Assembly: GCA_001766655.1 (NCBI GenBank)
Contig: MJCC01000008.1
Span: 257,491 to 321,490 of the forward strand
Reading direction: 5' to 3'
DNA from: Phytomonas francai
Lineage: Eukaryota; Euglenozoa; Kinetoplastea; Trypanosomatida; Trypanosomatidae
DNA length: 64,000 bases
The notes under the pieces were generated by a model. It made no database searches. It saw only the letters and a list, made by a program, of their open reading frames with translations, and was not told the DNA's origin. Both the position numbers and the translations under genes were made by a program. Shown here piece by piece: positions 47,897 through 58,026 of the stretch; within the stretch, counting starts at the first letter, position 1; every line of letters starts with the position of its first letter.

Positions 47897-48434
47897 GTGG
47901 AGAGATCATCAAAGCTGATAATACACTTGTACTTGTCAAATGTAAAGCGAATATTAACTCTCCAAAGGCGAATGCAGGCACCTCAAAATATTGGCCCACG
48001 CATCTACACAAGTCGTAAATAAAAAGCGGCTCTTATTTTCGCTAGCATCCTACCTTTTTTATTTTACCCTTCGTTTTACTTGACCCCTACTGAGGTTTCA
48101 AAACTCGTTGTGGGTCTGCACCACGTTTTTGCGCTTTAGTTGCATTCCTCTCTTTCTTTTAATCTCCTTTTTTCTTACAACAATAAAATGAAGGGAGGAA
48201 ATCTGCCTGGTTTGTAAACTTGAGAGTCTGAAGGACGTTCTTTCGCAAAAAGGGGACAACTTTTGTACTATCTTCGCAACTCAATTTGTTGCGAACATCT
48301 TTTGGGGTCTTAAAAATGAATGCACATTATCAGTGTTAGATTCTTTTCGTTCTCATCGTTTTTACTTGTATCGTCTCGCCCCTCATTCATATTGGTGTGT
48401 CCCGCAGTGCTTCCTTGAAGCTTTTGAGCCTTAC

Positions 48435-51400
48435 ATGGCTACACTTAGTTTTTTGCTAAAGGGACATGCACAGCGAACTGTTAACGCGTTAGATTGTGGA
48501 CGGTGTGATGCTGAGAAACCTCAGCCCTATTGCCTCCAGGAGTTCATTTTTGTAGAAATATTGCGAGATGTGTACCTCATTGCTACCATAGACGGACCCA
48601 GAAATCAATGCATTCTGGAGTTAACGCAGCCCGTTTTGCCATCAAGTCCTGAAGCTGGCGTAAGCGACAGGAGCGTTGACATGGCGAATAGAGGCATACC
48701 AGCGTCCACAACTTTTGGATCCCTTGAAAAGGAGCCTCGTAATGTCGGAGTTATTCCAACCGAGCTACGCACTGCGTTTCGAACTCTACAGGTGATTCGA
48801 CTTATCACGGTCGATGAGGGCGAAATTACGTGCATTGAGTTGGCCTGCGAGCGCGCTACCATTTCTTCTGATCGCCCTGAGCCGGCCGTCTCAGTATCTT
48901 CCGTAGACGATCTGTTGGTGTATCTATTAATAGGAACTTCCAATGGGACCGTGCTGGTCTGCAATGCCCTTCGCGCATCCATTTTGATGATCGCGCGCTT
49001 TCTGCCGTGGGTGTCGGAGCCGCGTGAGGGGCAAGACCACCCCCCTCCGAGCCCGCCGCACGACGCCGACGCGGCGGTCGTCCGCTTCATCGTTCAGCAC
49101 CCCCCCAACCCCTACCACTGGAGCCCGTCCAAGATAGTCGGCACGCACAGCTGCACGACCATCAGCGGGGTGTACGTCCTCCATGCAAACGGGAAGGTCG
49201 CTTTCCTAGGCCGCGCGATGCTGGATGCTTTCGCGGGGGTCATTCGAAGCGGACTCGATGGCGAGCGGCCGCGTCTCGCGGCGGGCTTCCCGGCGGACGC
49301 CGCGTACCCCGCGGCGGGCCCGGCCGCCACCGCGGCCCCCCCCCTCGCCGCCCTCTACGTCCTCTCCCCGGCCGGGAGCTACGCGGCGGCCGANNNNNNN
49401 NNNNNNNNNNNNNNNNNNNNNNNNNNNNNNNNNNNNNNNNNNNNNNNNNNNNNNNNNNNNNNNNNNNNNNNNNNNNNNNNNNNNNNNNNNNNNNNNNNNN
49501 NNNNNNNNNNNNNNNNNNNNNNNNNNNNNNNNNNNNNNNNNNNNNNNNNNNNNNNNNNNNNNNNNNNNNNNNNNNNNNNNNNNNNNNNNNNNNNNNNNNN
49601 NNNNNNNNNNNNNNNNNNNNNNNNNNNNNNNNNNNNNNNNNNNNNNNNNNNNNNNNNNNNNNNNNNNNCGCCGAAGCCCGCGGGGCTGCCGGGGGAGGCC
49701 CGCCTGCGCGCCGCGGCCGCCCTGCTCGCGCCCGACACGACCGTCACGCGCGTGCTGGTCGACCCCACGCATCAGCACGCGGCCCTCTTCGCCGAGGGCG
49801 CCCGGCGCGTGTACCTCGCGGACCTCCCGACGGGCGTCGTGTGGCGGGTGCTGAAGGGGCAGCGCGCGGCGCAGCTGCAGTGGGGCCTCGCGCCCGACAC
49901 GGGGGGGCGGCGGGGGGTCCTCCTCTTCGTGCACCTGCCCCTGCGGCGCGTGGTGGAGGTCTACGCCCCGCGGCTGCGGCGCCGCCTCGCCGCCTGCTGG
50001 GTGCCCGCGGGCGCCCGCCTCCTCCGGCCGGGCTCGCTGCCGCGGGCCCCCGTCGCCCCGCTCATCCTCGCCCCGACAGGGGAGATCGGCGAGCTCGTGC
50101 TGACGTGGCCCACGGGCGGGGGGGGGCGCCCGCTCACGCGCGCCCCCACGGAGGGCGGCGGGGACGGGGTGCCACCCGACACCCTACGCCGCTACCGCAC
50201 CCCGGATCAGTTTTTAGACCTCGCAATGCAGCTCGAGCTCCCGCGATGGTCCGTCGTTCCGGCGGCGGCGTCAGCGTCGGCAGACCCTCAGACCCTCGGT
50301 AAGACGCTGGGGAAGAGCATGGAGGCTTTTCACGCGTACAAGCGGCAGATTCTGTCGATCGGTGACGCCGTTGAACGTCTCTGGGCACCCCGTTCGGCGG
50401 AGCTACGCAGGATTCAACGGGAGCCACGCAGCCTCCGTGGGGGGGTTCCGCAGAGAATATCCGCAGCCCAATGCCTTAATTTTCTGAAGTTGCGCATGAC
50501 CCTCATTGACAAGTACGCACGATTGGCGAGCTGCACCTGTGTTGACGCGCTCACGACTCAAACTTCAAGCATAGCGCAGACCCCTACTTTTTTCCAGGCC
50601 GAATCGTTTGATAAGTCTTTTTGGCAATGCAGCCTGTCAACCCAAGATACAATCGCGAGGCGCTTTTGGTCTCAAGGTATACGAGCCGTTTGCAGTCGCC
50701 TAGCGCTGTCATATCCATTCCTGGTAAATACACTCCAAAAAGACTGGCAAGCTATCTTACAGAGAGTTTCACAAACACCTGTTCCCAGCAATGATGCACA
50801 GCAGCACCGACCTGACACAGGGAAATTGATGGACCTCAATGACTTTTTGAGCTGCTTTTTTTGTGGTGGAACTGAGATTGAATTTCTGAGAGAGGATGTT
50901 CTTCGTGCAGAGGACGCCGATGCCAGCCTCAACATCTTCTACGACCTTTCATATCTATTGTTTGGAAAACAAGGGATTTGTGTCTTCCACAAGCGCCTGC
51001 CTGAGCTTTCAGATATGGGATTTAACCTTCGTGATCTGTCCTACATGATCATAGCGTGGGTGACCGAGAACGGGAGTGAGGATGTTTCGGGGTTTGTACA
51101 TCGGATAAACTTGGGAGCATTATGCAGCGTAATCAACATGTTTCCAGAGGATGCGTTTCTCGCTGCAATTGAGCGAGCGCTGATTCCTCTACATGTACGG
51201 AGTACCGCACCGGAGTCGTCCTCTTCCCGGCGGCTGGAAGTACTACGACAGACCAAAGACGCACTTTTTACGGTACTCATGTGTTGTGTTGCGCAAGGGT
51301 ATAGTGATCCTAATCGAAAACGTGTTCCGCATGGCACTTCCTGGAGCCCATCCATTGCCCAGCTCCTTCAATTGTGGAGGATGGCCTGTCAAAATATGCC

Positions 51401-53321
51401 TAAGAAGGACAAAACAAAAGAAATCAACACCCGCAAGGGCTCAACGTGTCCCTTGAGAATTCGACTGCGTTTGCAATACTTACTCCCATGCACAGAGCAC
51501 GGTCAAGCAGACACTTTTGAGGCCTTTCTGCTGTACCAACGCATGCCCATAGCAGATGTTCATCTGATGTCATCTCTCATCGATCGTCGCGATGTTCCAG
51601 AAATCGCGCGTAAAAGTCGTTTCTACACCCTAGTCACCTTTTTCCCGCCCATCATACAGGGAGCACTCTCCAACGAGGAGACAACGTCAAGGGCGGGGCT
51701 CGAGAGTTGCTTTCAGGCCAAGTACCCATGGGTAGAAAATGGTACCTGGCATCCCGACCTTTTCAAAAAATCACTTCTCGAACCTCTTCAGAGGGAATGG
51801 AGTGCCGTCGCTGATGTTGATGCTAATGAGTCGGGATCGAAGGTTTCGGTTGAGCGTATGTGGCGATTGGTTCATCAGTGCTGTGTCCTTATGACCGCCG
51901 TGAACTGTTTTCAGGAGAACATACTCCGCCCTTTTAAGGAAGCAACCCTCCCTTTCTGGAACGAGCAAGCGGTGCCGAATGGGGGGGAACTGTTCAGTTT
52001 GCCTGCCAACGCAACAGGTCCCCTTTCCCCTACCACAGCGCAGAATACGATCACTTATTGGTTAAAAGGAAGCCGATCAAACCGAGATTTTCTATCCTCT
52101 GCACTTGCGCTTTCGGAGCTGACGATGCGCATTTCGGACGCGGTACTCAGCAGCACGGATGAGTACAAGTGGGTTTCCTTAGTGAAGCACATTTCAACCT
52201 GCCTTGCCGAGGATGACGGGTTTGTCTTTCCCATAATCCCAGCTAGTCTCCGCCTTAAGCTCAAAATTTTAATGCAGCGTTTATGTGTGCACCCCCAATT
52301 ACTGCAATTCCGTTTGCACCAGGCGAACGCTTTCCTGAGCACGCTTCTCTTTCTTATGGATCTGGGAAGCTACCTGATCGAGATCTTTCCCGTCGCCATG
52401 ACGAAAAGAGTTCTCAAGGTACCATGGTTGGAACTTTTTGGCGACCCCGCAGAGTGTTTTACGCTCACGCCAACTACACTTCTAAACGCACCCATACCGT
52501 CCTCTTCAGGGGAAGTTCCCTCGGCTGGAAAGCACAACGCACAAATTCTCGACGAGGCTGACGCACTTTACTGTCATCACAGCGGCGGATACCTCACAAT
52601 TCTTCGCGCGCGTGCCGCCTTCGTTCGTTTCTTCCTGGTTCACTGTATAATTATTCCTAGTGGCAGCGAAGACGGCACCTTCGAGAGCTCCCAAAGAAGC
52701 GATAGTATTCTTCGAATTTTGCGCAAGCTATGCACAGCATTGGGGCTAATCAGCCACGTACCCGAGCTGCCAGCGATTGCTTTTCTAGACTACCAGATAA
52801 AAAACCTCTTTCCAAGCGAGCAGATTCAGCTGAGCCTGCTGTACATAGGCGACCCGATTATGCTCTCGCGGGTGGCGACGAGCAACGCGCGCGCGATAAT
52901 CCGGGCCTGCGTCCGATACTGGACGGCGCAGGTGGACCCCGTGGGGGCGGGTTTCGAGGCTGCCGCTGAGAAATTGGAGCAACTTAACGCCATCATCTCG
53001 CATAGCTGTGTGCATTGGCTTCAATTAGGGTACGATGAGGGTGAAATGAGCATCAGTATCGAACACGACAATCTCCCTTTGGCCTACATAGTCGGTGGTG
53101 ATGGGTGGGTTACGGCGGATGAACAGAAGGAAATAGAGGCTCGTGTGCACGGCCGCCTCATTTCTACCCTGGGGAACGAGTCTAAGAACGCCCTAATGGA
53201 GCTAATTTTCCTCCTTGTCCAGGTGTCCAACGAAGGGAAATCTATTTTTTCCACTGAAGGTCAAGCTATCATAGCAGAGTTGCCCAAAATCGTCGAGTTC
53301 TTACGTATGAGTTACCAGTAG
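48435..53321 (+). CDS. RAB3GAP2-like protein (Rab3GAP regulatory subunit)
   Basis: 1628 residues from the first ATG, including about 92 unknown residues from an N gap. Rab3GAP2 with Rab3GAP1 forms a GAP/GEF acting on Rab3 and Rab18. The best match is just after the gap: VYLADLPTGVVWRVLKGQRA (about 460-479), QLQWG, a LPLRRVVEVYAPRL segment, then ACWVPAGARLL. This follows the order in RAB3GAP2 of an RVILLD strand, an RMWKGYRDAQ-GW motif, YAPRRG-LEVW and GAF-V-K-LL. A downstream helical half with LFGKQGICVFHKRLPELSDM and LRDLSYMIIAWV also fits. The N-terminal beta-propeller is less clear. The frame is open 81 codons further upstream without an ATG, so the true start is uncertain. GC-rich around 49000-50300. 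Confidence 0.68.
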   Translation: MATLSFLLKGHAQRTVNALDCGRCDAEKPQPYCLQEFIFVEILRDVYLIATIDGPRNQCILELTQPVLPSSPEAGVSDRSVDMANRGIPASTTFGSLEKEPRNVGVIPTELRTAFRTLQVIRLITVDEGEITCIELACERATISSDRPEPAVSVSSVDDLLVYLLIGTSNGTVLVCNALRASILMIARFLPWVSEPREGQDHPPPSPPHDADAAVVRFIVQHPPNPYHWSPSKIVGTHSCTTISGVYVLHANGKVAFLGRAMLDAFAGVIRSGLDGERPRLAAGFPADAAYPAAGPAATAAPPLAALYVLSPAGSYAAAXXXXXXXXXXXXXXXXXXXXXXXXXXXXXXXXXXXXXXXXXXXXXXXXXXXXXXXXXXXXXXXXXXXXXXXXXXXXXXXXXXXXXXXXXXXXXPKPAGLPGEARLRAAAALLAPDTTVTRVLVDPTHQHAALFAEGARRVYLADLPTGVVWRVLKGQRAAQLQWGLAPDTGGRRGVLLFVHLPLRRVVEVYAPRLRRRLAACWVPAGARLLRPGSLPRAPVAPLILAPTGEIGELVLTWPTGGGGRPLTRAPTEGGGDGVPPDTLRRYRTPDQFLDLAMQLELPRWSVVPAAASASADPQTLGKTLGKSMEAFHAYKRQILSIGDAVERLWAPRSAELRRIQREPRSLRGGVPQRISAAQCLNFLKLRMTLIDKYARLASCTCVDALTTQTSSIAQTPTFFQAESFDKSFWQCSLSTQDTIARRFWSQGIRAVCSRLALSYPFLVNTLQKDWQAILQRVSQTPVPSNDAQQHRPDTGKLMDLNDFLSCFFCGGTEIEFLREDVLRAEDADASLNIFYDLSYLLFGKQGICVFHKRLPELSDMGFNLRDLSYMIIAWVTENGSEDVSGFVHRINLGALCSVINMFPEDAFLAAIERALIPLHVRSTAPESSSSRRLEVLRQTKDALFTVLMCCVAQGYSDPNRKRVPHGTSWSPSIAQLLQLWRMACQNMPKKDKTKEINTRKGSTCPLRIRLRLQYLLPCTEHGQADTFEAFLLYQRMPIADVHLMSSLIDRRDVPEIARKSRFYTLVTFFPPIIQGALSNEETTSRAGLESCFQAKYPWVENGTWHPDLFKKSLLEPLQREWSAVADVDANESGSKVSVERMWRLVHQCCVLMTAVNCFQENILRPFKEATLPFWNEQAVPNGGELFSLPANATGPLSPTTAQNTITYWLKGSRSNRDFLSSALALSELTMRISDAVLSSTDEYKWVSLVKHISTCLAEDDGFVFPIIPASLRLKLKILMQRLCVHPQLLQFRLHQANAFLSTLLFLMDLGSYLIEIFPVAMTKRVLKVPWLELFGDPAECFTLTPTTLLNAPIPSSSGEVPSAGKHNAQILDEADALYCHHSGGYLTILRARAAFVRFFLVHCIIIPSGSEDGTFESSQRSDSILRILRKLCTALGLISHVPELPAIAFLDYQIKNLFPSEQIQLSLLYIGDPIMLSRVATSNARAIIRACVRYWTAQVDPVGAGFEAAAEKLEQLNAIISHSCVHWLQLGYDEGEMSISIEHDNLPLAYIVGGDGWVTADEQKEIEARVHGRLISTLGNESKNALMELIFLLVQVSNEGKSIFSTEGQAIIAELPKIVEFLRMSYQ
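49394..49668. other. Assembly gap (275 N)
   Basis: 275 undetermined bases inside the RAB3GAP2-like gene, in its most GC-rich part. The same frame is coding on both sides, so the stated gap length happens to keep the frame; the real length may differ by multiples of three. Confidence 0.99.
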
Positions 53322-53635
53322 AGGCTTGATCTTTCTAAAATGTACTTATTGGTTGCATGGGAAACAAAGGGGAGGGAAACAGAGAAGGAAACAGTGGGAA
53401 AAGTTTGTGTAGGTTTATACATTTTCGTTTTTTTTTTCTATTGTTGTTTTTTGCTACACATAAAAACAATTTTTGCATCTCCAATTTTCGATCTCCATGG
53501 AGCTTAACAAAGCTTTTCGACTCAAGAGTGTACAATGCCATTGAGTGACTAAAAAAAAAAATGCTAGAAATCGCTCCTCTTCTTTTGTTTAGTTTCCTAC
53601 ATGATATTGATATCGCACCAACATAATTAAAATAA
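53322..53635. other. Intergenic
   Basis: About 310 bases, AT-rich with purine-rich and T-rich runs. It holds the likely acceptor for PUS7; no gene. Confidence 0.6.
53571..53592 (+). promoter_or_regulatory. Candidate trans-splice acceptor for PUS7
   Basis: A C/T-rich run ends TTTAG at 53592, 43 bases before the ATG at 53636. Confidence 0.45.
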
Positions 53636-55669
53636 ATGTTTACCAGTGAACGCGATGCTGCCCCTTGCATTAGGCGTCTGATTGAGAGGGAGGAAAGAAT
53701 AGGTATAAAGCGTACTCTACTGGAACTCTGCTCAGAGACAAAGGATCTGGCTCGGCTGAAGCCGTTTGTTTCCTTAAAGACGCGTTACTCAGATTTTGTA
53801 GTCCGTGAAGTTTCCCTCAGATTCAACGATGGTGAACCTTTGAGACTTGATTCACTACCTTCGCGTAGTCCCACAAAGGATTCGCGCGAGCAAAAGTCTG
53901 CAAAGCGGCTGCGTCATGAACTTGTACCAAACAAAGAGGTACTTCGCGTGGTAACCGAAACCTTTACCCCTCTTATTTCGGAGGTGGACCTCAACAGGCT
54001 CCTGGCCGGCCTTCAGGAGGGCGAAAGAAGCATTTTGTTAACTGATACTCCCGCGGACAAGGCCCATCGAACCGCCATTCATCAGGCCGTCAAGGCAACC
54101 CTCGGGGATACGCATGTGAGCACCACTCAGAAAGGGTCTGTCGCGATTCTCAGGGCCACAAAAGAAGAGCGGCATGAGGAGTCTCGACGCTCCAAGCCTC
54201 TGAAGACCCGTCCTTTTCTTCATTTTACCTTGTATAAAGAAAATATTGACAGTATGCACGCTCTGCGCACCATGGCCAAGTATCTCCACCTCTCCACACG
54301 CCAATTTCAGTACTGCGGGACTAAAGACAAGCGCGCGGTCACGTTGCAGCGCGTAGCGATTCGAGATATAGTACCTGCCAAGATTTTAGCCGTAAACAGG
54401 TTATCATTTGGTCCGCGTTGTGTGGTGAAAGTGAGCAATTTCACAGAAGAAACAACGGGACTGAAGCTTGGTGATGCCTATGGAAACTACTTTCAAATCT
54501 TACTCCGTTCTCACCCTTGCTCGCCGAAAATTAGCAACGCACAGTTAGCAATTGTGAAGGCGACCTTGGGAAAAAAAGGTGTGATTAACTATTTTGGGCC
54601 GCAACGATTCGGCACCACCGAAGTGCTCACGAGCGATGTGGGCCTTATGCTTCTGCGAGGTCAGTACAGGGAGGCAATTGAGGCGATATTCGAATCGAAA
54701 GCATTCATCGATCCTCAGATAAAGGAAATTCTTCCCCTTATACGCGAAAAAGACTACGCGGGTGCCCTAAAAAAAATCCCATTCTACAATTTGCAGGAAT
54801 GTGATATATTAAGGCATCTGATTAAACATCCGAACGATTACATTGGCACGCTTAATGTTATTCCACGCACACTCGGTATGTTGTATTTTCATGCTGCACA
54901 GAGTCTCATTTGGAATCGTATGGTGTCCCAACGCCTTTCGGATGAGACTCGCACATGCCCTGAAGTGGGTGATCTGGTGCTAGCATCCGTTTACAAGGCC
55001 AGGATGACTCCAGGGACGGAAGCCATGCACGCTGAAGAGCGTCTTCGGGGCGAATCCAACCCTGACGGTTTGGAACTCTCCGACGAAAAACTACCAGCGG
55101 TTCAGATGCTTTCAGAGCAAGACGACCTTTCACGCTTCGACTTAAGCGATATCCTGCTGCCGATCCCAGGGCCTGACGTGGAGCTGCGCTACCCGGAGTC
55201 CCTCGGCTGCTCAAAAAACGATTATCGAGTCGAGATGGAGGCGCTGGGTGTCGACACAGCTTTTCTTGATCACATAAACTCGAATCCGCTAGTAAAAATC
55301 TTCCACTACCACGGAACCTATCGGGCAATATGCATACGACCACAGCGGTTGAATCTATCCTGTACCGTAGTCTCGGATTGGCTACAGCGGGTTGCTTTGA
55401 CAGACTGGGAACAGCTGAGGGTGAAACATCGCTTCGACCAAGAAAAGAAAGCGACGGATATGACGGATGCGCCACTGGAGCAAGAGCCCGTGCACTCTCC
55501 CGACGGCGATGAAGCAGTACCCAACTCACGGCCTGAGTATCAGGTAATCATGGCAGATTTTTTCCTTCCTTCAGGAAGCTATGCAACGACACTGCTGCGG
55601 GAGTTTTGTATCGCGAGCTCGGAGGGTTTCCACGAAGAAGCGGCGCATGTGTCCGACGCCAGTGATTAA
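53636..55669 (+). CDS. PUS7: TruD-family tRNA/mRNA pseudouridine synthase PUS7
   Basis: 677 residues. PUS7/TruD enzymes isomerise uridine to pseudouridine in tRNA (U13, U35), snRNA and mRNA. The catalytic motif is intact: FQYCGTKDKRAVTLQR, with the nucleophile Asp at residue 231. Further family motifs follow: VSNFTEETTGLKLGDAYGN near 276-294, then FGPQRFGT near 321, and the C-terminal catalytic-domain return with HYHGTYRAICIRP near 560. Length agrees with eukaryotic PUS7 (about 660-680), and includes the variable insert of the TRUD domain. No presequence is seen, so a nuclear/cytosolic role is likelier than a mitochondrial one. Confidence 0.95.
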   Translation: MFTSERDAAPCIRRLIEREERIGIKRTLLELCSETKDLARLKPFVSLKTRYSDFVVREVSLRFNDGEPLRLDSLPSRSPTKDSREQKSAKRLRHELVPNKEVLRVVTETFTPLISEVDLNRLLAGLQEGERSILLTDTPADKAHRTAIHQAVKATLGDTHVSTTQKGSVAILRATKEERHEESRRSKPLKTRPFLHFTLYKENIDSMHALRTMAKYLHLSTRQFQYCGTKDKRAVTLQRVAIRDIVPAKILAVNRLSFGPRCVVKVSNFTEETTGLKLGDAYGNYFQILLRSHPCSPKISNAQLAIVKATLGKKGVINYFGPQRFGTTEVLTSDVGLMLLRGQYREAIEAIFESKAFIDPQIKEILPLIREKDYAGALKKIPFYNLQECDILRHLIKHPNDYIGTLNVIPRTLGMLYFHAAQSLIWNRMVSQRLSDETRTCPEVGDLVLASVYKARMTPGTEAMHAEERLRGESNPDGLELSDEKLPAVQMLSEQDDLSRFDLSDILLPIPGPDVELRYPESLGCSKNDYRVEMEALGVDTAFLDHINSNPLVKIFHYHGTYRAICIRPQRLNLSCTVVSDWLQRVALTDWEQLRVKHRFDQEKKATDMTDAPLEQEPVHSPDGDEAVPNSRPEYQVIMADFFLPSGSYATTLLREFCIASSEGFHEEAAHVSDASD

Positions 55670-56029
55670 ATATTATTTGATGTCAGTATCAGTTGTAAAG
55701 CTGATCCACTAAATCTTCTATGGGAAAATGAAGAACGATAGGAATTACGAGAATAATTACCTTTTTCCTGGGATTCCATGGGTATCTTTATGCACCTCTT
55801 GACCTTTAAATTCGTCTTTTGGCTTGCATTTTTTTTGCCTATTTATTACGCATTCTTTTTTAATTACCCTCACTCATTGGATTTACGTTTTTTTGCACTT
55901 TCACAAATATAGACTCCTAGCTTACCACAAATTCTTCCTTTTAGAGGCAAGTAGAACGCTTTAAAAAAAATTGATCAACCAATTTTTCACATTAGATAGA
56001 TTAAACGTAACTCTAGATCAAGTGGGAAA
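55670..56029. other. Intergenic
   Basis: About 360 bases, AT-rich with T runs near 55830 and 55850. No gene recognised. Confidence 0.6.
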
Positions 56030-57694
56030 ATGTACATGGATGTATTAGAGCACGAGGTGGAGGCCCTCAATGAGGAGGTCACACGACTGCGACAAATGGT
56101 ACACCGCGTTACCCAGTTTATCGAGCCACCTATCGGAGAGAGTGCCGTCCCGACGTACGGCGATCCCAACGCGGTACCATTGGGGCAGTCTGCCCAACCT
56201 CCAACCCCAGTTTCCGCGTTCATAAGCGACACTGCTCCGCATCGTACATCCGCTGGCGCCCCAAACAACACAAAAGGGAAAAAATATTCACGAAATCTGC
56301 AAGCGCTGATTGAGGGCTGTACGCTCGACCTTTTAGACATGCTCGCAGCCTTCCGCGAGGACGCTTCCTTAAATCCAAAGGCAGGCATAGAAAAGATCCT
56401 TAAATCACACTACAAGGATCGCAAAATATTGAAGCATGAAACAAAAAAACGGCATCACACTCAAAGGCATCGGAGGCATTCCTCATCGTCGTCTCCCGAT
56501 CCATCTTCCTCCTCCTCTTCCTCTCTATCCGCGCCTAAGCCTCGACCGTCGCGCGACCCTCGTGAACGAGTACAGCAAGCCGTGAGCGGTGATGCCGAAG
56601 ACGGGCGTGCCGCGGTGGTGGAGTCCCGCCCTCCTGCGATTTCGGAGCCCGTGGCGATCGCATTCGCCAAACCAGCCCCGCAGGAGTCTCCCAGCACCCC
56701 TCCGTTGGTGGAAATCGCCCATGTTGAAAAAACGAGTATTGACGTGGCCCCCCTTATCTGCCCCAATCAGGCACCGTTTAACGCGTCTGCGCTTTTGGAT
56801 TCCATCGGTATCAATGAGAACAGAGCGGAGCCAAAACAAGAGGTGGCTTCCCAAAAAATGAATGCACAAAAATTGTCCTCGGAGAGTTCTAAAGAGGGTT
56901 TGCCGGGACTTGGGAGTCAACCCGAAAGGTCCAATCGCCTCGATAGTATGATTTTTCCTCAAGAGAAATCGCTATCGACGGAAAGTTCTTCCACCATAGA
57001 GATCGCGCCGAAGTCCTTGGCTTTGTCGGGTGTACACGAACGTGCAAAACCGGCGTCGCTGAGCACCCATGCTGCGGCAGGCAGTCTCAGCGAGGATAGC
57101 ACCTCTGAAGATGATTTGGATCCGTCAAAGGGGCCGTTTGGGGTGCGCTCGGATCGCCCGGAACAGGGAATACGGTCACCAAAAAATGGGGTGGGCCCTG
57201 GTACGCCAAGCCCTGATACGACAAGCCCAGGAAGAGGAGAAAGGGTCCACACGATGCAGCTAAGGCCCAGCGTGCTCGAGTTTTTCCGGAAGCAGGCCGA
57301 GGGGGCGTCGACCTTGCTGTCCGACCTCTCCGATGTCTCTCTTGATGACCCCAAGTCACAGGCGCGGGCTGAGAGAGAGGTTGCGTTGGCGACACCGCGT
57401 CCTTTTCCAGAGCCGTTGAGCAAGGGCAACAGCAGCGACTCTCGCCCTGCCGCTGGTGCGGACAAAAACAGCGGTGGGCCATATACGCCGATCCCTGAGA
57501 GTCCGCTTGACCCGTCGAGGTCCTCCCTCCAGTTCTCGGGCTACGGTCAGGCTGGCGTAAGTGCGAACAGCGTTGTAGGCGACTACGACTTCGGCTTTGA
57601 CCTCGCGAACCGCAGTGCACTGGTTAAATCACAGTCGCTACCTTCCTTTCTACGGGCGCCGGGGAACTCAGGAATCGATAGCAGGGGTCTCTAA
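56030..57694 (+). CDS. Disordered Ser/Pro-rich protein with N-terminal coiled coil, unknown
   Basis: 554 residues. Residues 4-30 (DVLEHEVEALNEEVTRLRQM) form a short leucine-heptad coiled coil. A second helical segment lies at about 85-130 (LQALIEGCTLDLLDMLAAF), followed by a His/Arg patch and a serine run near 150-165. The remainder to the end is Pro/Ser/Glu-rich and probably unstructured, with repeated S-P dipeptides that could be kinase sites. A hydrophobic-aromatic C-terminal patch (YDFGFDLANRSALVK) may be a binding peptide. No family recognised. Cytoskeletal or centrosome-like scaffolds often look so, but this is only a comparison of type. Confidence 0.7.
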   Translation: MYMDVLEHEVEALNEEVTRLRQMVHRVTQFIEPPIGESAVPTYGDPNAVPLGQSAQPPTPVSAFISDTAPHRTSAGAPNNTKGKKYSRNLQALIEGCTLDLLDMLAAFREDASLNPKAGIEKILKSHYKDRKILKHETKKRHHTQRHRRHSSSSSPDPSSSSSSSLSAPKPRPSRDPRERVQQAVSGDAEDGRAAVVESRPPAISEPVAIAFAKPAPQESPSTPPLVEIAHVEKTSIDVAPLICPNQAPFNASALLDSIGINENRAEPKQEVASQKMNAQKLSSESSKEGLPGLGSQPERSNRLDSMIFPQEKSLSTESSSTIEIAPKSLALSGVHERAKPASLSTHAAAGSLSEDSTSEDDLDPSKGPFGVRSDRPEQGIRSPKNGVGPGTPSPDTTSPGRGERVHTMQLRPSVLEFFRKQAEGASTLLSDLSDVSLDDPKSQARAEREVALATPRPFPEPLSKGNSSDSRPAAGADKNSGGPYTPIPESPLDPSRSSLQFSGYGQAGVSANSVVGDYDFGFDLANRSALVKSQSLPSFLRAPGNSGIDSRGL

Positions 57695-58026
57695 ATTTTG
57701 CTAATGAATAACTACAAAATTACTCCCATATGGTACTTGTTTCCTATTGCTGAAACTTTATTATTCACGAGAATTTCAAAAAAAAGAAACTCAAGGGCTC
57801 TTTCTTTTCATCTTTTTTATTGTCTGTGTGTAATGGCTTGGATTTCTTTGGTATTCTATCAATGGGGTTCGCATCCCTGTATATCGTCCCTCTTCACTTC
57901 TTTTCCCGCCAAACTCCCTTACCTTCTTCCTAGCTTCAGATGAAAAAAGTATAGGAAGCTTTATATAGGAATCTGTGCCTTCCTTCCTCTGTTTGTATAG
58001 GTATTATTGGCTACTGTAATATCCAA
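57695..58026. other. Intergenic
   Basis: About 330 bases with T-rich and C/T-rich stretches (57885-57945). No gene recognised. Confidence 0.6.

Larger units (their letters stand above)
47129..48434. other. Intergenic with hairpin and poly(C) acceptor
   Basis: AT-rich start with TA microsatellite at 47486-47512, then a more GC-balanced patch at about 47540-47670 containing a perfect 10-bp hairpin, then a C-rich tract at 47874-47892. From 48192 onward the reading frame of the next gene is already open but lacks an ATG. Confidence 0.55.

Noticed and set aside
47688..48011. 107-codon minus-strand frame in the spacer before the RAB3GAP2-like gene
   Set aside because: Glycine run comes from the poly(C) tract; composition is intergenic and no motif is present.
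48188..48217. ATG with nine codons upstream of the RAB3GAP2-like gene
   Set aside because: Not in frame with the long gene; at most an upstream mini-frame.
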